Below are positions 1 to 8,058 of a stretch of 17,751 nucleotides of DNA, piece after piece. Source of the DNA: Stephanodiscus triporus (lineage: Eukaryota > Bacillariophyta > Thalassiosirophyceae > Thalassiosirales > Thalassiosiraceae); contig JALLAZ010000280.1 in assembly GCA_036939755.1 (NCBI GenBank), positions 1-17,751 on the forward strand, written 5' to 3'. The translations under genes and the position numbers were made by a program. Within the stretch, counting starts at the first letter, position 1. Every line of letters begins with the position of its first letter. A model generated the notes under the pieces. That model did not search any database. It saw nothing but the letters and a program-made list of their open reading frames with translations, and was not told the origin of the DNA.

Positions 1-357
1 GAGGCAGGATTCGATTATGTAGCTTGCCTCGGAGGAGGAGACCATGGTTTGGGGTGGGGGCGGGGTTGGGGGGGCCAGGGGTTTGTTTGAGGTCCGCGGC
101 GTGCTAGCTGGTGGGATGGGTGGGGCGCGGCGTGTCTGTGTGTGTGTGTGTGGCGCATGTTTTTTTACCAACGATCGCTGAATCATCGCCATATCTATGC
201 GCAGTCTTGTCTCTTCCCGCCGAAAAATGCCCGCCACGAATTAAAGCTCCCGAACCGCCTCGCTCCTAGAGGTTGGTACCTGTTGGTACTACTAACTCCA
301 CCCCGAACAAACCCCATTAACAAACAATAACAACACCCCCCCCTTCACACCCACACC
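1..357. other. Flanking/upstream region of the first gene, no gene seen
   Basis: No credible coding frame is seen. The stretch starts with a 6-bp inverted repeat (GAGGCA at 1-6, TGCCTC at 25-30). It then has a G-rich run at about 51-81 with several tracts of four or more G, and a TG dinucleotide microsatellite at about 137-152. The last 60 bases before the ATG at 358 are A/C-rich and poor in G, as expected of a 5' UTR. The 5' end of the transcript and any TATA-like element could not be fixed by eye. Confidence 0.5.
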
Positions 358-1755
358 ATGACGGAAAGCGCGCGCGAAACTATGGAAAAATCTCGCATCG
401 AGGTGATCGAATGCGAGGACGAGATCAAGTCCATCAAGAACGCGCTCAGGGCCCTCATCCCCGGCGGCGGCGCGGGCGCGGGCGCGGGAGGAGGAGGAGG
501 GGGAGGAGGGGGAGGCGATCGTCCCTCCTCCACCGCCGCCGCCACCACCCCGAACGATCGCGATAATCGCCTGGAGGTGTCGGTCCTGCGGGCGACGACG
601 ACGACGGCGGCGGCGGCGGGGGGGGGAGATGGGAAGAGCTCGACGCTTCTTCCGTCGGCGTACGAGATACACCTCTCCTCGCCGATCGAATCGCGCACGC
701 TGACGAGGTTGTACGACCCGTCGGACCCGACGTCTTCGGCCGACGGCGGACTCGCAGTCTTCACGTCCGTGGAGGCGTCGAACGCCCTCCTGACGGTGGA
801 GGCGTACGTCGACGTCGTCGTCGATGACGACAACGAGGACGACGTCGTCGACGGCGAAGAATCGTCGGGTGGGAGGAGGACGAGGAGGAAACTGTTGGGA
901 ACGTCGGCGCCTCACGACCTCCAGCCGCTCTGTCGCGACGAGGAATCGTGGAGGGACGGGGGGGGGAGGAAGGCGTCGACGTTGGACGTCGCCATCGTAT
1001 CGTCCGCCGAGGGGGGGGGGACGACGTCGTCGTCGTCGTCGTCGTCGTCGTCGCTTATCGCCGCCGACCCGGAGTCGCCGACCGAGGCCGCGGAGACGAA
1101 CGAGTCGTCCTCCGAGTCGTGGGAGGACGCCGCGGCCGAGGAGGAAAATTCCGCGGTCGGACGAGACGAGGAGGGGGCGGTGGCGGGGAACGACGACGAC
1201 ACGAAGGAGGAGGCGAAGGAGGACGTCGTCGTTGGTACGACGAAGACGGCGACGACCGACAACGACGCCGCCGCCCCGCCGCCGCTGCTGCTGCCGTCGT
1301 GCACCCTCACCCTCCAACTGACGTACTACCCGTCCATCGAGGAAAGGCGCGACGCGCTGTACGACCGCCTCAACGAGGTCAGCAAGCGCAAGGTCGCGGC
1401 CGTCGAATCCCTGCGCAGGAGCGCGGGGGTCGTCAATCGCGCCGCCAGGGCCGCGGCGGAGGGGGCGGAATCGTCGAGCGGCGGGGGCGGCAAGAGGTCC
1501 GAACCGGCGGTCAAGTCCGGCTTCCTCAACAAATCGTCCAACAAATCGGTCCCATCCCACCACGGCGGGGACAACGGCAAGTCCTCGCACGCGACGGCCC
1601 CGCCCTTCTGGAAACGATGGTACGATAAAACGCTCGGACCGAGGTCGATGTTGTGGGTTGTGGGTCCGGTCGCCACGAACTACGTGCTCTTCGCGTGCGC
1701 GTCGCTTTTCCTGCATTATAAGGGCGATCTCCTCGCGCTCCCTCCTCCGGTGTGA
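358..1755 (+). CDS. Unrecognised acidic low-complexity protein with predicted C-terminal membrane anchor (465 aa)
   Basis: I do not recognise the family. Residues 5-32 form a charged, probably helical segment. Residues 36-53 are a Gly/Ala run. Residues 71-155 alternate hydrophobic residues with turns and may be a beta-rich domain. Residues 156-312 are Asp/Glu/Ser/Thr-rich and probably disordered. Residues 314-365 begin with a strand-like CTLTLQLTYY and continue as a helical, coiled-coil-like segment (ERRDALYDRLNEVSKRK). The only clear hydrophobic span is about 430-453, preceded by basic FWKRWYDK and followed by about 12 residues, which suggests a tail-anchored or single-pass membrane protein with a cytosolic N-terminus (inference). 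The start was chosen because it opens the frame after an A/C-rich leader with A at -3. It is convergent with the fusion gene to its right. An antisense frame of similar length exists but consists of Arg/Pro/Val runs. Confidence 0.75.
   Translation: MTESARETMEKSRIEVIECEDEIKSIKNALRALIPGGGAGAGAGGGGGGGGGGDRPSSTAAATTPNDRDNRLEVSVLRATTTTAAAAGGGDGKSSTLLPSAYEIHLSSPIESRTLTRLYDPSDPTSSADGGLAVFTSVEASNALLTVEAYVDVVVDDDNEDDVVDGEESSGGRRTRRKLLGTSAPHDLQPLCRDEESWRDGGGRKASTLDVAIVSSAEGGGTTSSSSSSSSSLIAADPESPTEAAETNESSSESWEDAAAEEENSAVGRDEEGAVAGNDDDTKEEAKEDVVVGTTKTATTDNDAAAPPPLLLPSCTLTLQLTYYPSIEERRDALYDRLNEVSKRKVAAVESLRRSAGVVNRAARAAAEGAESSSGGGGKRSEPAVKSGFLNKSSNKSVPSHHGGDNGKSSHATAPPFWKRWYDKTLGPRSMLWVVGPVATNYVLFACASLFLHYKGDLLALPPPV
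486..515 (+). repeat. Gly-coding GGA/GGG tract
   Basis: A purine-only G/A run inside the first gene encodes part of the Gly run around residues 44-53. Similar trinucleotide tracts lie at about 598-625 (ACG/GCG) and 1020-1053 (TCG, the Ser run at about residues 224-232). They are likely length-variable microsatellites inside coding sequence. Confidence 0.6.
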
Positions 1756-1782
1756 ATTTCTTAGGGAGAAGAAAGGGGAAAA

Positions 1783-1809
1783 GGGGGTGGGTGGGTGGGT
1801 GGGGGGGGA
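1783..1809 (+). repeat. G-quadruplex-like run in the 3' flank
   Basis: Four or more tracts of three or more G are separated by single T residues (GGGGGTGGGTGGGTGGG followed by a G8 run), starting 28 bases after the stop codon of the upstream gene. Short loops of this kind fit a parallel G-quadruplex in the DNA or in the 3' UTR of the transcript. That structure is inferred from the pattern only. Confidence 0.55.
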
Positions 1810-1860
1810 GGGGCGCCCGATCTCGGGGGTTTGCGTTGTTTTTCGAGTATTCACGAAAAG

Positions 1861-1944
1861 GCAAAAAGCTCAGTGTTAGGATTCTCTGCCATTGTGATAT
1901 GAAATGGCAAAGAGCTCGGTGTTAGGATTCTCTGCCATCGTGAT
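1861..1944 (+). repeat. Two-copy direct repeat, 38 bp unit, 46 bp period
   Basis: Copy 1 (1861-1898) and copy 2 (1907-1944) match at 35 of 38 positions. Read from the first base of each copy, both encode AKSSVLGFSAIVI. Every difference, plus one more in the codon at the end, falls on a third codon position and is synonymous. Copy 1 hits a stop directly after this peptide. Copy 2 continues for about 15 more codons (through VIDHPEGTSSSIVS) to a stop at about 1988-1990. The period is not a multiple of three, so the copies are in different frames of the window. Confidence 0.8.
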
Positions 1945-2260
1945 TGATCACCCGGAAGGCACCTCTAGCAGCATCGTGTCACCACCATGACGAAGTTAAA
2001 TTATAAAACGTTTTAGCGATGATGACAACGAGCCTGGACTTGTAAACCCAGGCAACAATCCTGTGCTACTCCACGCTGCGGTCCGTCAAATTCGTGTCCA
2101 GAGTAATGGTCTAATTGACACAATTCAACAGTGCAAAACAAAAACTCTTTACCAAGCATCCAATCCTGCAATGTAAACCTTGTCCGTTTGACCATTGTGT
2201 GTGTAAACCTACCTAGTTCTGGCCAGGTTTGATTCGTCGTCGAGAGTAGTACCTGTCGTC

Positions 2261-2319
2261 TGTTTGTCGTGCCCCGAGTCGCCAGCGATTGATTATCCCC
2301 CATTTGCACAGTCTCTTTC
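2261..2319 (-). pseudogene. Fragment related to the VDxxP-repeat gene
   Basis: Compared in the same orientation, these 59 bases match 14106-14164 at 55 positions. The mismatches are at 2276, 2292, 2312 and 2316. On the minus strand the copy reads VQMGDNQSLATRGTTN, against VQMGDNQSLATWGTTN in the giant repeat protein (residues 1124-1139). Three of the four changes alter the amino acid, which fits an untranslated relic. The homology begins at the stop codon of the neighbouring AlkB fusion gene, and two of the three stop-codon bases lie inside it. No boundaries of a mobile element are visible. Confidence 0.75.
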
Positions 2320-5300
2320 ACACCCTCCGAATGCTAATATTCATGCGAACTGTCGAGAGGAAGGCCTCTGAAAATCTTATTTCGTCCAACGAAGGTATAC
2401 TTGAGTTATCTTCGTCTGCATTCGAGAGCAGGGTGCCAAACTTGCTCAATTCAGGAAATACGCAGCGCTGTCCTTTCAGCAGAAAATCGGAACATCCGGG
2501 GTCATCGTCGAGTTCATTTGAGAGAACGGAAGGGACCCCATGAAAGTATCCACGACTGTTTCCACTCATTACCATGCAATCTCCTGCCCGTAATAAAATC
2601 GCCGTGGGGATATCTTGCCTCGATCTTCCACCGAGTAAGAAAATTCCGGGCGCGCCCAGTGACACCGTAACCAAAGGAAGTGATAGGTCAGATTCAACGT
2701 CATCTTGGTGACCGCCCAATCTATCGGAAGGACGTTGGAGGTGGTAAACATTGCATATTGCCATATCGAACGAAATCGATGGTATGCCAGATTCTGCATT
2801 AGTTTGCCTCTTGGCAATATCATGAGCATGTTGCGCCAAGGACAGTAGTCGATCAGGGAACGCAATGGCATTTTGCACTTTCTCGTATCTGCGATCATTC
2901 CAATTGTAATTCCATTCTCCTATATTGACATATCGCAGTTTGGACAATGGGAAAGAATTGATTTTTCGTTGTTTCTTTGGTCGATCCTTCTCGATGGAAG
3001 GATCTGATTGTATCTGAGGCCCAAAATTTGTCTGAACAATTACACTTGCATTTGCAGGGATAAACAATCGTGACTTGACTTCCTCACAAAGTTTGCGCAA
3101 TCGTTTCCTTTCAGACTTGGATATGGACACGGTATGAAGGGCAATCGGACCACAAGAAGTATGGAGGTTGCCCAGCGCATTTGGCAAATCGATATTTAAT
3201 GGACGCAAGGCTAACGCTCCGAGAGCCAACCGATCTACTTCTCGAGGTATGAAATTTCGAAGCAATACCGCACCATGCCTCTCTGCCAGTACTCTCCTGC
3301 AAAATTCGTCGCGTTCTATGTCGCCATCATTCAAATGACACCCAAGGACTTGTGTGACGAGATGATTGTCATTGTTTGTGGGATGGCCTAAAGAATCACG
3401 ATTTTTTCGAAGCAACGACCGTAGTTCTTTCACCGTTCGAACCCTGCGCAGCTGTTGCTCAAAATGTCGGTAGACATCATTATCTACTCTTCCTGTTTTC
3501 GACGCAGAAACATCCTCATCTTGATTGACCGAATCCAATGTGTCAAACACCATGGAAGTCATCGCACCGCAATCACCTCCCCGATTCTTCTTGCATGACT
3601 GTTGTTCCATCGGCAGTCGAATGCTTGTCCATTTCTTCAAAAGACGCACCGTCTCTTCACAATTTCCGGCATCGACCGCCAAATCTATTGCCTTTTTACC
3701 ATCCGCATCCAATGAATCGACATCCACATTCACCTCCGTGAGTAGCCATCGACAAACATCGACATGACCATGCATCGCGGCAAGATGTAGACACCGTCGT
3801 TGGTTATTGATATCCAGCGCCTTTGGAATGATGAGGTGAGACTTTCGAGACAATTGGCGCAATCCGCTCAGGTTCCCCGAATAGGCATATTCAAGCGCTT
3901 GCGATTGCAGAATACTCTGGAGTTGTTGTTGCTGGGATAATATCATTTCTCTCGATGACGAGGGCAGTTGCTGTTTCTCAATTATATCATCGTTGCTATC
4001 GTTTACAGTGGCGCTGCCTGACAGTAGTTGCATGCTAGTGTTCCTGCTACTGCCCTCGACTTCCGCAATGTTCAGCTCTCGAATGATGTCTTGAATGGCA
4101 ATGTCGAGTTTGGACCCCGTCCGTGCCCCCACACCCCTCTCTCTCAGGGTACGCAACAGAGTCGGCACGTGACGCGCCTGCACGCCGTGAAAGGGTAAGG
4201 ATTTTTCTTGCTCTTTTTCGACCAACCATTCCCAACAACGTTCGGAGTGCAACTGCCTCGCCGCCTCCCTCGACGCCCTGACCTTAAACGCGCTCCTCCT
4301 CGCCATCTCCGTCATGAAGCCACGCACGGCGCTCTCCGGCCTCGACCTACGCAGCCACCTCGCCAGGAGCACCCCGTCGGCGAGGGCCTGATTCGCGCCC
4401 TGCCCTTTGAATGGGGACATGGGATGAGCGGCGTCGCCCACCAGCACGACGCGGGACGGCAACCTACCGTGCACCTCCAGCGACGCGCGATGGCGGACAA
4501 ATTCCTCCGGGTCCCGATCGAGCAACGAAGTTCCCCAGATGGTCGATATCGGCGTATCCCTCACCATGTCGGGGAACGGTTCGTGGAAGTGACCGCACCG
4601 TCGTAGGACCTCCCGTCGCATTTCTTCCGTGTTGGACGATCGACGTAGACGCGCGGCCTCGCTCGCGTCGAAGACCGGGAACGATAACTGCCACATGGTC
4701 CTCCTCCTCTCCTTTCGAGTAGTCGTCGCAATGCCATCATCGCGATTGTCGTCGTCGACGACGTCGTCCAACCTGGAACCCTGAAAAGGCATGATGAACA
4801 ATCGGTGCGTCCCGTCCATCGTGTAAAATCCACGCTCGTCGACGAGCGGGTGGAAGTGATCGGATATGCCCAGGATTATGAACACGTCGAGGCTTCGAGG
4901 AGACGACGACGACAATGACGACGACGATATTTCCGCCACCGATTCCGATGCGCGGGCGGAGCCGCTCCCGTTGGTCGAAATCGACCCCTCGTCCGTGGCG
5001 GCCCTCGTCGGCACTCGCGACATGAGGTACTGCCTCGCCACGACGCTGTTCACGCCGTCCGCGCCTATCAGCAGGTCGACGCGGTCGGTCGTGCCGTCGT
5101 CAAATCGTAGGAGCACCGGCCGACGACGACGGTCCCGCGGATCCTCCTCCTCCTCCTTCTTCTTCTCCCTCGCCCTCCCGTCGCCGCCGCCGCGACCACC
5201 GCGAATGGCATTCAGCCCCTCCGTCATCGGACCGTCCTCGTACGACTCCAATCGCTTGTTCCACAGTATCCGAACGACTGACGACGACTGGCCATCCACC

Positions 5301-6300
5301 GCCGCCGCCGCATTCGCATCCGCCGTGGCCATGGCCTCGGAAACGAGCCTATTCATCAATATCGAACGCAATGCCGACCTGGGCACCCTCATGTTCCCTC
5401 TCTGTCCATTCCCGCCTCCGTGGCCATCGTCGTTATCGTCGAATGCGTTCCCGAGGTACCCCATCACGTTCCCATTCGCGTCGAAGGAGTAATGGCACCG
5501 ACTCGGACAATCGATTTTCGCCACGTCCTCGAGCACGCCGAGTTCGGCGAGTGGACCGACGGGATCGTAAGTCAACGTCATGCCGTACCCCTCCGTACGA
5601 TCGAGTTCTGATGAATCGCGCTCGTACAAGGTGATCCTACCCCGAAAGGGGAAGGAGGGAGGGGGGGAATCGTCGTTGTGTTCGTCAACGTCGGTCGCAG
5701 GGGGCGGACGGCGAAGGATGGCCAAGGCCGAGGACAATCCTGCGAGTCCACCGCCAACGACTCCGATATGACAGTCCGAGTAGTTGAGGAGGCTACGTTC
5801 GTTGTTGTTGTTGCGATTATCGCGCCGCCGGCACCGTCGTCGTGGTCGATGATCCCCCCCAGCTCCCGGCCGTCTTGGCCGTCGTCGTCGCGCCGCCCCC
5901 CCCCAGCCCTCGTCGTCGTCGTCGTCGTCGTCGTCCCCCGCCGCCCCTGCTCGTCTCGACCCTCCATCCTTATCCCTCTCTGGCGCGATTTTCTTCTCCT
6001 CCTCGACCGGGGATCCCGACGTCGTCGCCGTCTCCATCGTAATCGTCGTCGCGCCCCCGCCGCCCGAGGGGAAGGAGAAGCCGTTCACTGATCCTCCCCC
6101 GACGATCGTCGTCGCGGCCGTGGTCGTAGTAGTCGCGGCCGTCGTCGTCGTCTCCTTCCCCACCGACGGGACGACGGGTGCGACGGACGACGTCGGGAAG
6201 TCGAATGCCGAAGACGCCATCGCGGAGGACGCGCCGTCATCCCCCTCCCCCTCCCCACCGCCGTCGCCGTCGGCGTCGGAGTCGGCGGGGGGCGGGGGCA

Positions 6301-6332
<32 letters not shown>

Positions 6333-6463
6333 GACGACGCGATCCCACCACCGAAGGATTGAAGGAACGAAAATCCGCTGACGACGCTCGACGACGACGA
6401 CGAACCGGCCGGAGGAGGAGGCGGCTCCTTGGATTCGCCCTTTATCGATAGGCCGTCGAACAT
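2318..6463 (-). CDS. FAD monooxygenase - ankyrin - AlkB (ALKBH1-like) fusion protein, 1381 aa
   Basis: One uninterrupted frame encodes three enzyme or interaction modules. Residues 1-229 are low-complexity (Pro, Ser, Asp, Gly, Thr runs, then a basic stretch at 191-214). Residues 230-760 are a PHBH/UbiH-type flavin monooxygenase: GxGxxG at 237-242, an acidic Glu281 ending strand 2, a DG motif (GADG, 467-470) and the GD motif (GDAAHP, 676-681, then GQGAN). Residues 853-945 are ankyrin repeats. Residues 1055-1381 are an Fe(II)/2-oxoglutarate dioxygenase closest to ALKBH1: LRYVNIGEWNYNW at 1176-1188, iron ligands His1252, Asp1254 and His1308, FLLGG at 1275-1279, and RMNISIR (Rx5R) at 1373-1379, one or two residues before the end. 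Family knowledge: ALKBH1-type enzymes demethylate nucleic acids. The substrate of the fusion is unknown. The start ATG has A at -3. Base composition drops from GC-rich to AT-rich near residue 770. Confidence 0.88.
2321..3301 (-). other. AlkB/ALKBH1-like dioxygenase domain of the fusion
   Basis: This is residues 1055-1381. The order of motifs (AVLLRNFIP opening, LRYVNIG...YNW, HQD, VSLG, FLLGG, GDCMVMSG, SRGYFHGVP, Rx5R) is that of complete AlkB domains. All iron- and 2-oxoglutarate-binding residues are kept, so it should be active. Confidence 0.88.
3629..3907 (-). other. Ankyrin repeats of the fusion
   Basis: This is residues 853-945, with about two to three repeats. The clearest is the CLHLAAMHGHVDVCRWLL segment (891-908), followed by a second with DADGKKAIDLAVDAGN (919-934). 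They connect the flavin and AlkB domains and probably serve protein binding or act as a spacer. Confidence 0.8.
4184..5776 (-). other. Flavin monooxygenase domain of the fusion
   Basis: This is residues 230-760. All three class A flavoprotein hydroxylase fingerprints are present and in order: the dinucleotide-binding GGGLAG, the DG motif, and the GD motif with the following PFKGQGANQALAD helix. A WQLSFP strand at 591-596 and FIMPF at 556-560 fit the substrate-domain sheet. Low-complexity insertions at about 420-447, 486-525 and 565-588 lengthen it beyond the usual roughly 400 residues. Confidence 0.85.
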
Positions 6464-6634
6464 TTTTTATTGGTACAATAATATCGTAAATGAATACATA
6501 GGTATTGCCGCGGTGTCTCTCTCCACCGTGCGATTAAAAAAAGAGATTAGCACGAGGCTCCACCGACGGCCCCTCCTTGGCCGAAACAGCGCATCTCCAC
6601 ACCCGCCTTACTCCACGAACACCTTCACTAATAC
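6464..6634. promoter_or_regulatory. Divergent promoter, AlkB fusion / CorA
   Basis: Only 171 bases separate the start codons of two divergent genes, so both promoters must lie here or extend into the genes. An ATTGG (inverted CCAAT) is at 6469-6473, close to the minus-strand start. A/T-rich stretches lie at 6464-6500 and 6533-6546. No TATA element can be assigned with confidence. Confidence 0.5.
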
Positions 6635-7792
6635 ATGGGAATCGATCGGTCGAAGCAAGATAAAATGGGTAGCGGCACAGCGCGTTCATCCAGCAGCGTG
6701 TCTGATTCTGATCCTGAGCTAGCCTTGGATCTGCAGCAGTCGCAGGGCGTCGATCTTCAAGTTTTTCATATCTTGGCTACTGGCAAGGTTGTTCCGTGCA
6801 ACGATGTCGATGCGGCACTTGCCGACGTCCGTTCATCCGAGCAAACGAATCAAGCGTCATACTGGATCCATGTCGATGCCGACGAACGACACCGTGAAGA
6901 ATGGAATGCGTGGATCGATCGATTGAATCTAGGAAGCTATATTTCGGGTCAGATGAAGCGTCCAGCTCACGAATGGCTGTCGAACGTGATATGCACTCGT
7001 TTGAAGGCGCTCGTGATGTTCCGCATCCTTCCATCATCGAAAACGAGTGAAAGAATCGAGTTTGACAAGGATCGTTATTATCGGCATCTCGCTGCGGTCG
7101 TCACAACGAGGATGTTGCTGACCTTCACCACCACCTCCCAAAGAGACATCAAGAGCATTCACACTACCCGCGATTCTGTGCGACACATGACTCAAGACGA
7201 AGCCTTGCACGAAGGGTCGAGTAGCGCGGCGCTGTTATCTGTTCTTGAATTTCACCTGCGAAACACTCAAGATGCAGTAACTGCCCTACGAAACAAGTCA
7301 TTGATGATGGTGAAACAGATGGATCTAGAACCAAAGAAGATTAGCCTTGAGGATATCCTCAATCTTCGAAACAGTTTGCTAACTATTCTTTCGGTCGCAG
7401 AAGAGCAGTTGCATTGCTTGGCTATGATGAAAGATATGGACAAGGAGTCGGACGGTGCTGATTTCGGGAAAATAGAAGGTGCATTGGCCATGCTGGCGAA
7501 GACAGCAAAGTCCACGGAGCTATTGGCCCAACGAATCGAGAGACGAGTGGAGGGTCTGAAGAACGCCTTTGGTGCACACCAACAAGATCGAATGAACAGA
7601 AGACTAGAGATTCTGACGGTTGTCTCCGTAATCTTCATGCCTCTCACCTTTATGGCAGGTGTCTATGGAATGAATTTTGATAACATGCCGGAACTCCATC
7701 ACGAGTATGGTTACTTCATCTTGTGGGGGACGATGTTGGCCGTGGCTGTCGGCCTGGTCATATTCTTTTACAAGGAGGGCTGGTTCGATTAG
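6635..7792 (+). CDS. CorA-family magnesium/divalent cation transporter (385 aa)
   Basis: This is a membrane channel-type transporter for Mg2+ or related divalent cations. The decisive sign is the C-terminal pore signature MPLTFMAGVYGMN, with GMN at residues 345-347 ending the first membrane helix (about 326-344). A second helix follows at about 359-378 and a short KEGWFD tail ends the protein. Residues 200-325 form the long helical stalk typical of the family, and residues 40-190 the alpha/beta cytosolic domain (for example SYWIHVDA at 75-82). Length fits CorA proteins (about 320-390). It looks more like bacterial-type CorA than Mrs2/Alr, but subgroup and membrane location are not resolved. 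A second ATG at 6665 has A at -3 and G at +4, a better context than 6635, so the protein may start at Met11. No intron is needed. Confidence 0.9.
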   Translation: MGIDRSKQDKMGSGTARSSSSVSDSDPELALDLQQSQGVDLQVFHILATGKVVPCNDVDAALADVRSSEQTNQASYWIHVDADERHREEWNAWIDRLNLGSYISGQMKRPAHEWLSNVICTRLKALVMFRILPSSKTSERIEFDKDRYYRHLAAVVTTRMLLTFTTTSQRDIKSIHTTRDSVRHMTQDEALHEGSSSAALLSVLEFHLRNTQDAVTALRNKSLMMVKQMDLEPKKISLEDILNLRNSLLTILSVAEEQLHCLAMMKDMDKESDGADFGKIEGALAMLAKTAKSTELLAQRIERRVEGLKNAFGAHQQDRMNRRLEILTVVSVIFMPLTFMAGVYGMNFDNMPELHHEYGYFILWGTMLAVAVGLVIFFYKEGWFD

Positions 7793-8058
7793 ACCTAGAC
7801 AGACACTGATAATATCCTCTAACTGCACATCAATCCTCTACGATAGCAGTGCGATAGCGTATTGAAGTGTTCACGTTTGTACAAATATGTTTATCGGTAA
7901 TCCAATTGAGGGGGGTGTTGGAAGAACACGTGCGTGGGTTGAATGAGGTGACAATGTCTAAGTCGTCATTGGTTGATGTAAAGAGTTGTTTACTAATATT
8001 TCAAACGATGCAAATTGTGTGTTGCATAGGACTACGCCACAAAACTTCAGCTGAATAA
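7793..8058. other. Convergent intergenic region, CorA / TPR gene
   Basis: This 266-base A/T-rich gap between two stop codons presumably carries the two 3' UTRs and poly(A) sites. I see no coding frame, strong hairpin or repeat in it. Confidence 0.5.

Larger units (their letters stand above)
1756..2317. other. Convergent intergenic region with duplicated fragments
   Basis: This 562-base gap separates the stop codons of two convergent genes. It holds the G-run at 1783-1809, a direct duplication at 1861-1898 and 1907-1944, a small hairpin (GCCTGG at 2032-2037 with CCAGGC at 2048-2053), and a 59-base near-copy of part of the giant repeat gene at 2261-2319. I see no intact gene. The minus-strand frame 2013-2321 contains the near-copy but continues into unrelated sequence. 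Confidence 0.6.

Noticed and set aside
1020..1053. TCG-type tandem repeat as a CRISPR-like or regulatory array
   Set aside because: It is a trinucleotide run encoding Ser inside a coding region, with no spacers.
292..1854. 520-codon minus-strand frame covering the whole first gene
   Set aside because: It encodes mainly Arg, Pro, Val and Gly runs, which are the complement of the GC-rich repeats in the plus-strand gene. The plus frame has an A/C-rich leader, a good start context and a sensible membrane anchor.
2013..2321. Minus-strand 102-codon frame as an independent gene
   Set aside because: Only the first 20 codons resemble the repeat protein, it starts at GTG overlapping the stop codon of the fusion, and the rest has no coding character. 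It is treated as a relic fragment.
2318..6463. Separate genes for the flavin enzyme and AlkB
   Set aside because: The frame is open throughout, including the ankyrin linker, and no internal promoter, stop or splice pair is apparent. A split would need transcript evidence.
6429..6722. Plus-strand 97-codon frame overlapping the CorA start
   Set aside because: It runs through the fusion gene's start and the short divergent promoter in another frame, with no recognisable features.
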